A stretch of 20,053 nt of DNA, from assembly GCA_043729515.1 (NCBI GenBank), contig JAYTLK010000146.1, positions 1-20,053 on the forward strand, written 5' to 3'. Position numbers and translations under genes: made by a program. Shown piece after piece: positions 8,566 to 16,087 of this stretch. Positions within the stretch are counted from its first letter, which is position 1; each line of letters starts with the position of its first letter. The notes below the pieces were generated by a model. The model saw nothing but the letters and a program-made list of their open reading frames with translations. It had not been told where the DNA came from and searched no databases. This DNA comes from JANXSS01 sp043729515. Its GTDB lineage: Bacteria; Pseudomonadota; Gammaproteobacteria; Burkholderiales; Burkholderiaceae_D.

Positions 8566-10059
8566 TCATCGAGCAATTGCGGCAGGGCTCGCATCCGGAT
8601 CCGCCGCACCCAGTTCGCGCGCCTTTGCCAATCCATCGACCAGCACCCGCATCGCTCCCTCACGCGCCGCCGCATCCGGCACCCGCAGGATGTAGGACGG
8701 GTGATACACCACCACCACCCAGCGCCCTTCATGCATGAACGGTGCGCCGAGCTTGTCGGTCAACGTCGCTTTCGGGTTGTGCAGGATTGCCTTCAATGCC
8801 GTGCCACCGAGGGCCACGACCACTTGCGGCTTCACTTCCGCCAGTTCTTCTTCCAGCCAGTAGCCGCATGCATTGATTTCCATCTGGGCCGGCGTCTTGT
8901 GCAGGCGGCGCTTGCCACGCGGCTCCCACTTGAAATGCTTGACGGCGTTGGTGAGATAGATCGTCTCGCGCGGCACGCCGGCTTCGCGCATGGCGTCGTC
9001 GAGCACCTGGCCGGCCGGGCCGATGAAGGGCGTGCCGGCCAGATCCTCCTGGTCGCCCGGTTGCTCGCCCACCAGCATGATGCGCGCCGAATGTGGGCCG
9101 ACGCCTGGCACGGCCTGGGTCGCATTACGCCACAATTCGCAGCGGCGACAGGCGTCGAGCGAGGTCGGCGCCTCGCGTTGCGGTTGCGCGGCTTCGGCTG
9201 AAATGGGAATGGTCACGCCGGCACGCGCGCCGACGGTGCGGGTCTGGCCATCACGCCTGGCACCGGCGGCGGCTTCGGCAATCATGGCGGGTACGAGTGC
9301 GCCTTCTGGCATGTTTTTCCAATAGCGGCTGGCAACGTGGCCTTGCATGACCGAAACATTCAGGCGGGCCGGGTTGAAAATGCTGCGGTAATAGGTCAGC
9401 CACATGGCTTCCCCGGTGTCGTCGACATCTTCCGGGCCGCGCATGACGGGTGGGCCCGGATGCACTTGTTTGCCATCCCACAGCATGGTCGCCTGCGGCG
9501 TGCCGATCATCCAGGTGGTATGACCCATGCGGCGGGCAAAGTGTTCCGCAACTTGCGGCAGCACATCGTGTTCCGGCTCGAACCAGGCGACGAACTGCGG
9601 CGCGCCGGCCTCGACGGCGCGTTCCCGGAAACGCAGGTAGGCATGCATCTTGTGCGCCTCGCGCTTGATGGTCTTGGCCATGGCGTGCAGGCGGGCGCCG
9701 TCTTCGTCGGCAGCCGACATGACCTCGTGCTGGCCGAGCTGCCAGCGCCAGACCAGCTTGTAGAGGAAAGCATAGCGGTCGGGCGCCCGGAAGCAGGCGG
9801 CGGCTTCAAGCAGGCGCAGCATCTCGCGCGGGATACGTGCGGGCGTTGCCGTTGGCATTCGGGACTGCGCAATCGGCGGCTCGCTGGAAACAGATGGTAC
9901 GGCGAGATAAGGCGTCGCTTCCTGCTCGACCGCGAACAGATCGTTGCTCTCGGCCGTCTCGCTCCATTGCACCGCATGCGGTGGCACTTGCCGGGTCAGC
10001 AGATCTCGGGCGGCAGTGCGCCACTGGGCAAACGAGTGGACGCGGATGGTCGGAATCAT
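8566..10059 (-). CDS. DUF4130-UdgX fusion: uracil-DNA-binding/glycosylase-like protein
   Basis: This encodes 497 aa with two domains. Residues of about 10-270 match the TIGR03915/DUF4130 family (probable DNA metabolism protein): KREAHKMHAYLRFRE, FVAWFEPEHDVLP, TPQATMLWDG, YYRSIFNPARL and SRYWKNMPEG. Residues of about 300-490 are a UDG-superfamily domain of the UdgX type: CRRC (C304, C307) for the Fe-S cluster, GEQPGDQED at 331-339, GTPFIGPAG, NAVKHFKWE, the KRRLH loop at 383-387, ACGYW (C398), and HPSYILR at 453-459. In studied UdgX the histidine of the KRRIH loop bonds covalently to the uracil site; here it is H387. The ATG at 10059 begins the conserved N-terminus; the reading frame extends upstream to 10185 inside the previous gene but without family similarity. 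It follows the radical SAM gene by 37 bp in an SOS-boxed operon. Confidence 0.92.
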   Translation of the reverse strand: MIPTIRVHSFAQWRTAARDLLTRQVPPHAVQWSETAESNDLFAVEQEATPYLAVPSVSSEPPIAQSRMPTATPARIPREMLRLLEAAACFRAPDRYAFLYKLVWRWQLGQHEVMSAADEDGARLHAMAKTIKREAHKMHAYLRFRERAVEAGAPQFVAWFEPEHDVLPQVAEHFARRMGHTTWMIGTPQATMLWDGKQVHPGPPVMRGPEDVDDTGEAMWLTYYRSIFNPARLNVSVMQGHVASRYWKNMPEGALVPAMIAEAAAGARRDGQTRTVGARAGVTIPISAEAAQPQREAPTSLDACRRCELWRNATQAVPGVGPHSARIMLVGEQPGDQEDLAGTPFIGPAGQVLDDAMREAGVPRETIYLTNAVKHFKWEPRGKRRLHKTPAQMEINACGYWLEEELAEVKPQVVVALGGTALKAILHNPKATLTDKLGAPFMHEGRWVVVVYHPSYILRVPDAAAREGAMRVLVDGLAKARELGAADPDASPAAIAR

Positions 10060-10096
10060 CGATCCAACATTGAGCAACGACGCACTGGCGTCAACT

Positions 10097-11329
10097 TCAA
10101 GCCAGCGCCGGCAACTCGGCCCACATGTCCATCTGCTGTGGCTTTTCCGCCATCGAGCGGCGCAGCACTTCGGAAGCCGCGGCATCCTGCGCCGGCCGGT
10201 AATCGGCGGTCACGATGAATGGCTGGATCTTTTTCATGCTGCAGCGCAGACGCGTGAGATCGGCATAGCGGATGCGGCGCATGCGGCGCAGGTCCACCAG
10301 CCGTTTTGCGTTGCGCATGCCGATGCCGGGCACGCGCGAAATCATCGACAGGTCGGCCGTGTTCAAATCCATCGGAAAATGCTCCCGGTGCGCCAATGCC
10401 CAGGCCAGTTTCGGATCGATGTCGAGCGCCAGGTTGCCGGATTCCGGCAATAGTTCCGGTACCCGGAAGCCGTAACTGCGCACCAGGAAATCGGCCTGAT
10501 ACAGGCGATGCTCGCGCATCATCGGTGGCGGCGCCAGCGGCACGCTCTTCGGGCTTTGCGGAATCGGGCTGAAAGCGGAGTAATACACCCGCTTCAGTTT
10601 GTAGGCGCTGTAAAGGTTCTCGGCGGTGGTGAGAATCGTCTGGTCGTCGGTGGCGTCGGCGCCGACGATCATCTGCGTGCTCTGGCCGGCGGGGGCGAAG
10701 ACCGGCGACTTCGGCTCGCCCTCGCGCTCGTCGAGCTTGCGGCGGATGCCGCCCATGGCGAACTTGATTACCTGCAGGTTCTTTTCCGGCGCCAGGAGGT
10801 CGATGCTCTCCTGCGTTGGCAGCTCGATGTTGACGCTCAGGCGGTCGGCATACTTGCCGGCCTCGGCAATCAACTCCGGGTCGGCATCCGGAATCGTCTT
10901 CAGATGGATGTAGCCCCGAAAATGATGCACCTCTCGCAGCTGGCGCGCTACCTGCACCAGCTGGTCCATGGTGTAGTTCGAGGACTGGATCACGCCGGAG
11001 CTCAGAAACAGGCCGTCGATGTAATTACGCAGATAAAAATCGACCGTCAGCTTGACCACTTCATCGACATTGAAGCGCGCGCGCGGCACGTTGCTGCTGC
11101 GCCGGTTGACGCAATACTGGCAATCGTAGACACAGAAATTCGTCAGCAGGATTTTAAGGAGCGACACACAGCGGCCGTCCGGCGTATAACTATGGCAGAT
11201 GCCCGTGCCGGTGGTCGCGCCAATGCCGGCCTTGCCGATGGAGGAGCGTTTCGGTGCGCCGCTGCTGGCGCACGAGGCATCGTATTTCGCCGCATCGGCG
11301 AGGATTTCGAGCTTGTCGTTCAGTTCCAT
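10097..11329 (-). CDS. Radical SAM protein linked to UdgX (putative DNA modification/repair)
   Basis: A 410-aa radical SAM protein of the TIGR03916 type (rSAM linked to UDG). The cluster motif is CVYDCQYC (C66, C70, C73; CX3CX2C) after the conserved stretch GICHSYTPDGRC (C45, C54), and C20 lies in KYDASCASSG. Middle blocks GLFLSSG, YIHLKTIPDAD and RLSVNIELPT follow the SAM barrel. The C-terminus (about 321-350, DLNTADLSMISRVPGIG...AKRLVDLRR) is a helix-hairpin-helix, suggesting DNA binding. The exact reaction is not known to me. GGAAG precedes the ATG at 11329 by 7 nt. It is the first gene of a two-gene operon with the DUF4130-UdgX protein, and a canonical LexA box lies 38 bp upstream. Confidence 0.92.
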   Translation of the reverse strand: MELNDKLEILADAAKYDASCASSGAPKRSSIGKAGIGATTGTGICHSYTPDGRCVSLLKILLTNFCVYDCQYCVNRRSSNVPRARFNVDEVVKLTVDFYLRNYIDGLFLSSGVIQSSNYTMDQLVQVARQLREVHHFRGYIHLKTIPDADPELIAEAGKYADRLSVNIELPTQESIDLLAPEKNLQVIKFAMGGIRRKLDEREGEPKSPVFAPAGQSTQMIVGADATDDQTILTTAENLYSAYKLKRVYYSAFSPIPQSPKSVPLAPPPMMREHRLYQADFLVRSYGFRVPELLPESGNLALDIDPKLAWALAHREHFPMDLNTADLSMISRVPGIGMRNAKRLVDLRRMRRIRYADLTRLRCSMKKIQPFIVTADYRPAQDAAASEVLRRSMAEKPQQMDMWAELPALA

Positions 11330-11367
11330 GGCAGGGCTTCCGGCAGGAAATCGATGAGTCGGCGTGA

Positions 11368-11387
11368 TACTGTATTTATGTACAGTA
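11368..11387 (-). promoter_or_regulatory. LexA (SOS) operator of the radical SAM/UdgX operon
   Basis: TACTGTATTTATGTACAGTA matches the gammaproteobacterial and betaproteobacterial LexA box CTGT-N8-ACAG exactly, including the flanking TA on both sides. The symmetry extends to a perfect 9-bp inverted repeat with a 6-nt centre over 11366-11389. It ends 38 bp upstream of the radical SAM start codon, the usual place for LexA to block a promoter. No clean -35/-10 pair could be assigned around it. Confidence 0.87.
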
Positions 11388-11556
11388 TCTTACGCCGAAA
11401 TCGATTCTCCTGCCGGGTACGTTGCCGCTCGAACGCCTGCCCGGCGGACTACAGCGGACGTTGTCCCCAGACCATTTCACCAAGGGCACTTCTCAATGGT
11501 CGTTAGATCGTTGATGCCGCCCGTAGCTTCTTCTGTCGAAGCCGCTGCTTGGCTGC

Positions 11557-11587
11557 TGACGCCATCAGCCCGATCGGCGTTATTTTT
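11557..11587 (+). terminator. Plus-strand intrinsic terminator with no plus-strand gene before it
   Basis: TGACGCCATC (11557-11566) pairs with GATCGGCGTTA (11572-11582), leaving a one-base bulge (C11575) and one G-T pair, with loop AGCCC, and is followed by five T at 11583-11587. Stem plus T run is a textbook intrinsic terminator for plus-strand transcription. The minus-strand gene ends at 11587, so for that gene the T run is on the wrong side. No plausible plus-strand coding gene lies between 11340 and here. Confidence 0.5.
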
Positions 11588-12618
11588 CATGTTGCAATGC
11601 GGTCTGCCAACCCGTCTACGATTCCCCCAGCAAGCGGGTTGTCCACTTTTCCGTCCGCTGGCGGGATGTTGGCAGTCCCACCTGCTTGCCGTTTTGAAGT
11701 GTCACCTTGCGGCGGCTTCGTTTTGGCAGGTGGTTTTGATTGCGTCGCGCTTCCGGCACCGCCGATCTCTTTCAGCTCGGCGTCGAAATCCTCTCGGCTG
11801 ATCAGGCCATCGTAATTGTCGGCCTTCTGATTTGCATTACGCTCGCGGGCGGTTTCGAGCTTGTTCAATTTGTCCTGATTATTGCAAAGATAAGCCGCTG
11901 CCTGCCTGACCTGCGGCGGCTGCTTCGGATCATTTGCGGCCGTGTAGAGCCCCTGGACCGTGATGTAGCCATTTTTATCATGCTCGAAGCGATCGTAATT
12001 GTCGCGCAGGGTTGTAAGAGCAGTTTTTTCATCCATCGACCCTGCCGGGTTTGCGCCCTGCACTGGCCCGCCTGGAGTCACAGTTGGGCCTCCTGCCGCT
12101 CCTGTCACGCCCGGCATGCCGCGTGCAGCTGCTGCAGCGGCTTCACCAGCCAGACCTCCTGCAGCCACTACACCGCTTGGCAAGGGGCTCGCGGTTCCCG
12201 ATTGACCTGCCACCTTCGGAGTGTTACCGCCGGAAATCACTTGATTCCCGCCATCCACAATTTTTTGGATATCGCCGCTTGCCGTCAATGGCCCAGCATC
12301 GCCGCCGGAAACCGGACCACCTTCAGTTGCCGCAGGTGTAGTCGTAGTCGCTGGTGGCGGCACCGTCGTATCCGAAGGTAGCCTGATCTCCCCAAGCCTG
12401 TCCGCGACGTTTGCGAAGGCAACGAGTAAGTTGGAAAGTCCCTGATCCAAGGTTTGGCCATTTGGATTTTGCAGTTTCTGCTGCGCGATCAACTGATTCA
12501 AGCCATCGGCAACAACCGCGTCGGCCTTGTCTTTGACGTTTGGCGTCAACTGCTCGACATTCAAGCCAGTGCCAGACAACTGCGTGGACTTGGCGATCTG
12601 ACTGTTTGGGATAGACAT
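11587..12618 (-). CDS. Low-complexity protein with EF-hand-like module resembling T3SS translocators/effectors
   Basis: A 343-aa protein I do not recognise as a whole. AAGGA precedes the ATG at 12618 at good spacing. Residues 1-80 are polar and probably helical; 81-195 are low complexity, rich in Pro, Thr, Gly and Ala. Residues 195-285 form a module (LRDNYDRFEHDKNGYI, a PPQVRQAAAYLCNN linker, then KADNYDGLISREDF) with two degenerate EF-hand-like loops. That arrangement resembles the repeat in type III secretion translocators and effectors such as HrpF, NopX or HrpK. The C-terminus is again polar and Gly/Pro rich. There is no signal peptide and no membrane segment, which suits a secreted effector-like protein, but no secretion genes and no clear Hrp or PIP box are nearby. 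It lies alone between core genes and may be a recent insertion. Function remains a guess. Confidence 0.75.
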   Translation of the reverse strand: MSIPNSQIAKSTQLSGTGLNVEQLTPNVKDKADAVVADGLNQLIAQQKLQNPNGQTLDQGLSNLLVAFANVADRLGEIRLPSDTTVPPPATTTTPAATEGGPVSGGDAGPLTASGDIQKIVDGGNQVISGGNTPKVAGQSGTASPLPSGVVAAGGLAGEAAAAAARGMPGVTGAAGGPTVTPGGPVQGANPAGSMDEKTALTTLRDNYDRFEHDKNGYITVQGLYTAANDPKQPPQVRQAAAYLCNNQDKLNKLETARERNANQKADNYDGLISREDFDAELKEIGGAGSATQSKPPAKTKPPQGDTSKRQAGGTANIPPADGKVDNPLAGGIVDGLADRIAT

Positions 12619-12677
12619 GGGAATCCTTTCAACATGTTAACGATGGACGAGGCCGATACATCCATTTGCCCGGAATG

Positions 12678-12713
12678 GCAAGCCATGGCATGGCTTGCAA
12701 GAGCGGCAAGCCA
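12678..12713. repeat. Palindrome plus direct copy in the divergent region before uvrD
   Basis: GCAAGCCAT (12678-12686) and ATGGCTTGC (12690-12698) form a perfect 9-bp inverted repeat with a 3-nt centre, and GGCAAGCCA recurs as a direct copy at 12705-12713. It sits between the start of the minus-strand EF-hand-like gene (12618) and uvrD (12864) with no T run, so it could be an operator. The remainder of 12619-12863 shows no gene. Confidence 0.45.
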
Positions 12714-12863
12714 CCTATGGATTTAGGATAGCTACAAGCGCCAACGCCATCACTTGCAAAGCGAACACATGCGATGGCCTGCGCAGCGATTTCCCCAGTC
12801 ATCGCCGCTGGAAGTTCACCGCCATGCCGGCAGCCGCTTCCGGAATGGCCTCATAATGTGACC

Positions 12864-15164
12864 ATGCAAACGCTCCTCCACAATCTCAATCCCGAACAAC
12901 TTGCCGCCGTCACGCTGCCCGCCCAATCCGCCCTGATCCTGGCCGGCGCCGGTTCCGGCAAGACCCGCGTGCTGACCACCCGCATCGCCTGGTTGATCCA
13001 GACCGGGCAGGTGTCGCCGGCCGGTATCCTGGCAGTAACCTTCACCAACAAGGCGTCGAAGGAGATGCTCGCGCGGCTGTCGGCGATGTTGCCGATCAAT
13101 ACGCGCGGCATGTGGGTCGGCACCTTTCATGGTCTCTGCAACCGGCTCTTGCGCTCACATTACAAGGATGCAGCCCTGCCGCAAACTTTCCAGATCCTCG
13201 ACTCCGGCGACCAGCTTTCGATGATCAAGCGGCTCTTGAAAGCCAACAACGTCGATGACGAGAAATTCCCGCCGCGCAGCCTGATGTACTTCATCAACGG
13301 CTCCAAGGACCAGGGCCGGCGCGCCAGCGATCTCGATGGCAGCGATGATTTCGATCGCAAGATGATTGCGCTGTACCAGCTTTACGACGACCAGTGCCAG
13401 CGCGAAGGCGTGGTTGATTTTGCGGAACTGCTGTTGCGCTGCTATGAACTGCTGTCGCGCAACCAGCCCTTGCGCGAGCATTACCAGAACCGTTTCCGGC
13501 ACGTGCTGGTCGACGAATTCCAGGATACCAACACGCTGCAATACAACTGGTTGAAGATGATGGCCGGCGAGCGCGCAGCGGTGTTCGCGGTGGGCGACGA
13601 CGACCAGAGCATCTATGCGTTTCGCGGCGCGAACGTCGGCAACATGACTTCCTTCGAGCGCGAGTTCAAGGTAGAAAATCTGATCAAGCTGGAGCAGAAC
13701 TACCGCTCGCACGGTCATATCCTCGATGCGGCCAACACGCTGATCGCCAACAACAGCAAGCGGCTGGGCAAGAACCTGCGCACCGACGCCGGCCATGGCG
13801 AGCCGGTGCGGATCTGTGAATCGAGCAGTGACCTGATGGAAGCGCAGTGGATCATCGAGGAATCGAAGAGCCTGATCGCCGAGGGCGCAGCCCGCAGCGA
13901 GATCGCGGTCCTGTACCGCTCGAACGCGCAGTCGCGGGTGATCGAGCATGCCCTGTTCTCGGCCGGGATTCCCTATCGCGTCTATGGCGGCCAGCGCTTC
14001 TTCGAGCGGGCCGAAGTCAAGCATGCGATTGCGTATCTGCAGCTGATGGACAATCCACACAATGATTCGGCATTTTTGCGGGTGGTGAATTTTCCGACGC
14101 GCGGCATCGGTGCACGCTCGCTGGAGCAACTGAGCGACGCTGCCAAACAATATGCGATTTCGCTCTATGCCGCGGTGCCGTATGTGGCGGGAAAAGCCGG
14201 CACTTCGCTGGGCAATTTCGTCAAGATGATCGAGCAGACCCGCTTCGAAACGCAGCCGCTGGCCTTGCCCGAGATGGTCGGGGTGGTGCTGGAGATGAGC
14301 GGCCTGCTGACGCATTACCGTGCCGAGAAGGAGGGCGCCGACAGGATCGAGAACCTGGAGCAGATCGTCAGTGCGGCCACGCTGTTCGTCAACGAAGAGG
14401 GTTTTGGCCATGCCGCGCCAGCCTACCTCGGCCCACAGGTCGAGCCGCAGGCGGGCGTTGCGCTCAACGATGGCGATGGCATCACCGTGCTCGATGCCGA
14501 GACGCCGATCGCAGCCTTGATGTCGCCCTTGTCGGCCTTCCTCTCCCACGCTTCGCTCGAAGCCGGTGACAACCAGGCGCAGGCCGGCACCGATGCCATG
14601 CAGCTGATGACCGTTCACTCCGCCAAGGGGCTGGAGTTCGACGCGGTCTTCATCACCGGCCTGGAAGAGGGCTTGTTCCCGCATGAGAACAGTGCCAAGG
14701 AAGACGGCGGCGTGGAAGAAGAACGGCGCCTGATGTATGTGGCGATCACCCGCGCGCGGCGCCGGCTCTACATGAGCTTTTCCCAGACCCGCATGCTGCA
14801 CGGCCAGACCCGTTACAACATGAAGTCGCGGTTTTTCGATGAACTGCCGGAAGACGCCTTGAAGTGGCTGTCGCCGCGCATTGCCCAGCACAACTGGTTC
14901 GCGCATCCGAAGGCGGCCTGGGACGAAATGCCCGGCGTGCCGTCGCCGAACAATGCCATCGCGCAGAAACTGAAGCCGGCGGGTCACGGCTGGCGGATCG
15001 GGGAGTCGGTCTCGCACGGCAAGTTCGGTGAAGGCGTGATCGTCGATATCGAAGGCGGCACCGGCGCGGCGCGGGCCCACATCAACTTCGGCCGGCATGG
15101 CATGAAGCTGCTGGATCTGTCGATTGCGAAGCTGGAGAGGGTCGGCTCGGGCGCCAACGGCTGA
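12864..15164 (+). CDS. uvrD: DNA helicase UvrD/PcrA (SF1A)
   Basis: A 766-aa 3'-5' SF1 helicase acting in nucleotide excision repair, mismatch repair and removal of RecA or stalled transcription complexes. Landmarks in order: Q motif NLNPEQLAAV (7-16), Walker A GAGSGKT (28-34), FTNKAS, GTFHGL, motif II DEFQDT (217-222), GDDDQSIYAFRGA, LEQNYRS, YRVYGGQRFFERAEVK, MTVHSAKGLEFD, and VAITRARRRLYMS near residue 625. The C-terminus (GESVSHGKFGEGVI...GRHGMKLLDLSIAKLE) is the Tudor-like domain of UvrD/PcrA, separating it from Rep. The ATG at 12864 starts the conserved region; a GTG two codons upstream is possible. No Shine-Dalgarno is seen, and CATAAT at 12852-12857 would place a transcript start at the ATG itself. 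No LexA box was found before it. Confidence 0.95.
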   Translation: MQTLLHNLNPEQLAAVTLPAQSALILAGAGSGKTRVLTTRIAWLIQTGQVSPAGILAVTFTNKASKEMLARLSAMLPINTRGMWVGTFHGLCNRLLRSHYKDAALPQTFQILDSGDQLSMIKRLLKANNVDDEKFPPRSLMYFINGSKDQGRRASDLDGSDDFDRKMIALYQLYDDQCQREGVVDFAELLLRCYELLSRNQPLREHYQNRFRHVLVDEFQDTNTLQYNWLKMMAGERAAVFAVGDDDQSIYAFRGANVGNMTSFEREFKVENLIKLEQNYRSHGHILDAANTLIANNSKRLGKNLRTDAGHGEPVRICESSSDLMEAQWIIEESKSLIAEGAARSEIAVLYRSNAQSRVIEHALFSAGIPYRVYGGQRFFERAEVKHAIAYLQLMDNPHNDSAFLRVVNFPTRGIGARSLEQLSDAAKQYAISLYAAVPYVAGKAGTSLGNFVKMIEQTRFETQPLALPEMVGVVLEMSGLLTHYRAEKEGADRIENLEQIVSAATLFVNEEGFGHAAPAYLGPQVEPQAGVALNDGDGITVLDAETPIAALMSPLSAFLSHASLEAGDNQAQAGTDAMQLMTVHSAKGLEFDAVFITGLEEGLFPHENSAKEDGGVEEERRLMYVAITRARRRLYMSFSQTRMLHGQTRYNMKSRFFDELPEDALKWLSPRIAQHNWFAHPKAAWDEMPGVPSPNNAIAQKLKPAGHGWRIGESVSHGKFGEGVIVDIEGGTGAARAHINFGRHGMKLLDLSIAKLERVGSGANG

Positions 15165-15237
15165 GTGCCTGGATAACCAGTACGCGTTATAGCCGATAAG
15201 AAATGGCGCGTCATCGATCCGCTGTTTCGCCGATCCG

Positions 15238-16068
15238 CTAGCCCGCATCAGCCGTGCCAGGGGCATCCGGCGGATCCGGCCTGGTCGGGTTATCCAGCGC
15301 ATCAGGTGCAGCCCCTGGCGCACCGAAGATACTGACGTAGGTCGGATAGAACGAGCAATACAGCACCGCCGTCAGGATCAGCGACATCGGCAGCAGCACC
15401 ATCAGCGACACCAGTGCGCTGCGAAAGAGCAGCTGTACCAGCGTGCTCAGGATCGACGGCACGATGATGCCCATCAGCAGCCAGGCCAGCCCATACACGA
15501 TGAATGCCCGCTTGGCTCGCAGGACGGCAAAGAAGCTGTAGAAAATCGCCTTGCCGACGCCCATCTTCTGCCACGCCACCAGCGGCGCGGCGAACCAGAA
15601 GCCCATGCCCGCCGGCAGATAAACCAATCCTGCCACCAGCATGCCGCGCGCCCAATTGCTGCGCGCCAGCACCGCCGGATCGGCACCGCCGGGCGTGGTC
15701 ATCATACGCAGGAAAGCGCTGTCGTCGACCAGGGCCGAGGCGAACACCGCCAGCAGGACTGCCAGCAGGTAGAGCACGCCCAGCAGCAGCAGACGGCCGC
15801 GTACCGGTGAGCGAAAGCCGGTCAGCAGCAAATTTGGAAAGACCCGCGTGCCTTGCTCGACCTGGACACAGGCTTGCAGGAACGCGATCGAAAACACCGG
15901 CACCAGCAGCAGTGGCAGGATCTGCCCGGCCAGCGGCACCAGGCCGATGGCAAGCATCAGGAACAGATAACTCAGGAACAGCGTGGAGAGTTCGGCCGGC
16001 TGACGGCGGAACAGGGAAAAACCAGCCTTGAACCAGGACCAGCCGAGGGATGCGGGAATGGGTTGCAT
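15238..16068 (-). CDS. BPSS1780-like six-helix inner-membrane protein
   Basis: A 276-aa integral membrane protein of unknown function. Hydrophobic segments lie at about residues 26-48, 50-68, 92-112, 140-162, 184-208 and 218-242. The start MQPIPASLGWSWFKAGFSLFRRQP is typical of the BPSS1780 family of betaproteobacteria; the frame extends upstream into thrB without similarity, so the ATG at 16068 is used. The C-terminal 35 residues are Pro/Asp rich and probably cytoplasmic. It lies 19 bp downstream of thrB on the same strand and is likely co-transcribed. It converges on uvrD with a 73-bp gap and no strong terminator. Confidence 0.82.
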   Translation of the reverse strand: MQPIPASLGWSWFKAGFSLFRRQPAELSTLFLSYLFLMLAIGLVPLAGQILPLLLVPVFSIAFLQACVQVEQGTRVFPNLLLTGFRSPVRGRLLLLGVLYLLAVLLAVFASALVDDSAFLRMMTTPGGADPAVLARSNWARGMLVAGLVYLPAGMGFWFAAPLVAWQKMGVGKAIFYSFFAVLRAKRAFIVYGLAWLLMGIIVPSILSTLVQLLFRSALVSLMVLLPMSLILTAVLYCSFYPTYVSIFGAPGAAPDALDNPTRPDPPDAPGTADAG

Positions 16069-16087
16069 GCGTTTGCTCGTGAAAGGC

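Noticed and set aside
10508..11506. Plus-strand open frame opposite the radical SAM gene and crossing the LexA box
   Set aside because: No motif or ribosome site, and it reads through the operator; it is a shadow of the radical SAM gene.
11740..12381. Plus-strand open frame opposite the EF-hand-like gene
   Set aside because: The minus-strand frame has a good Shine-Dalgarno and a structured module, while the plus-strand translation is Cys/Trp/Arg-rich without motifs.
12619..12863. Hrp box or PIP box before the EF-hand-like gene, or LexA box before uvrD
   Set aside because: No GGAACC-N15-16-CCAC, TTCG-N16-TTCG or CTGT-N8-ACAG pattern was found in the interval.
15215..15239. Direct repeat CGATCCGCT twice between uvrD and the membrane protein gene
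   Set aside because: Only two short copies, one partly inside the stop region; compatible with chance in GC-rich sequence.
13155..15323. Minus-strand open frame of 722 codons opposite uvrD
   Set aside because: uvrD carries all helicase motifs on the plus strand; the antisense protein has only mirror-frame composition.
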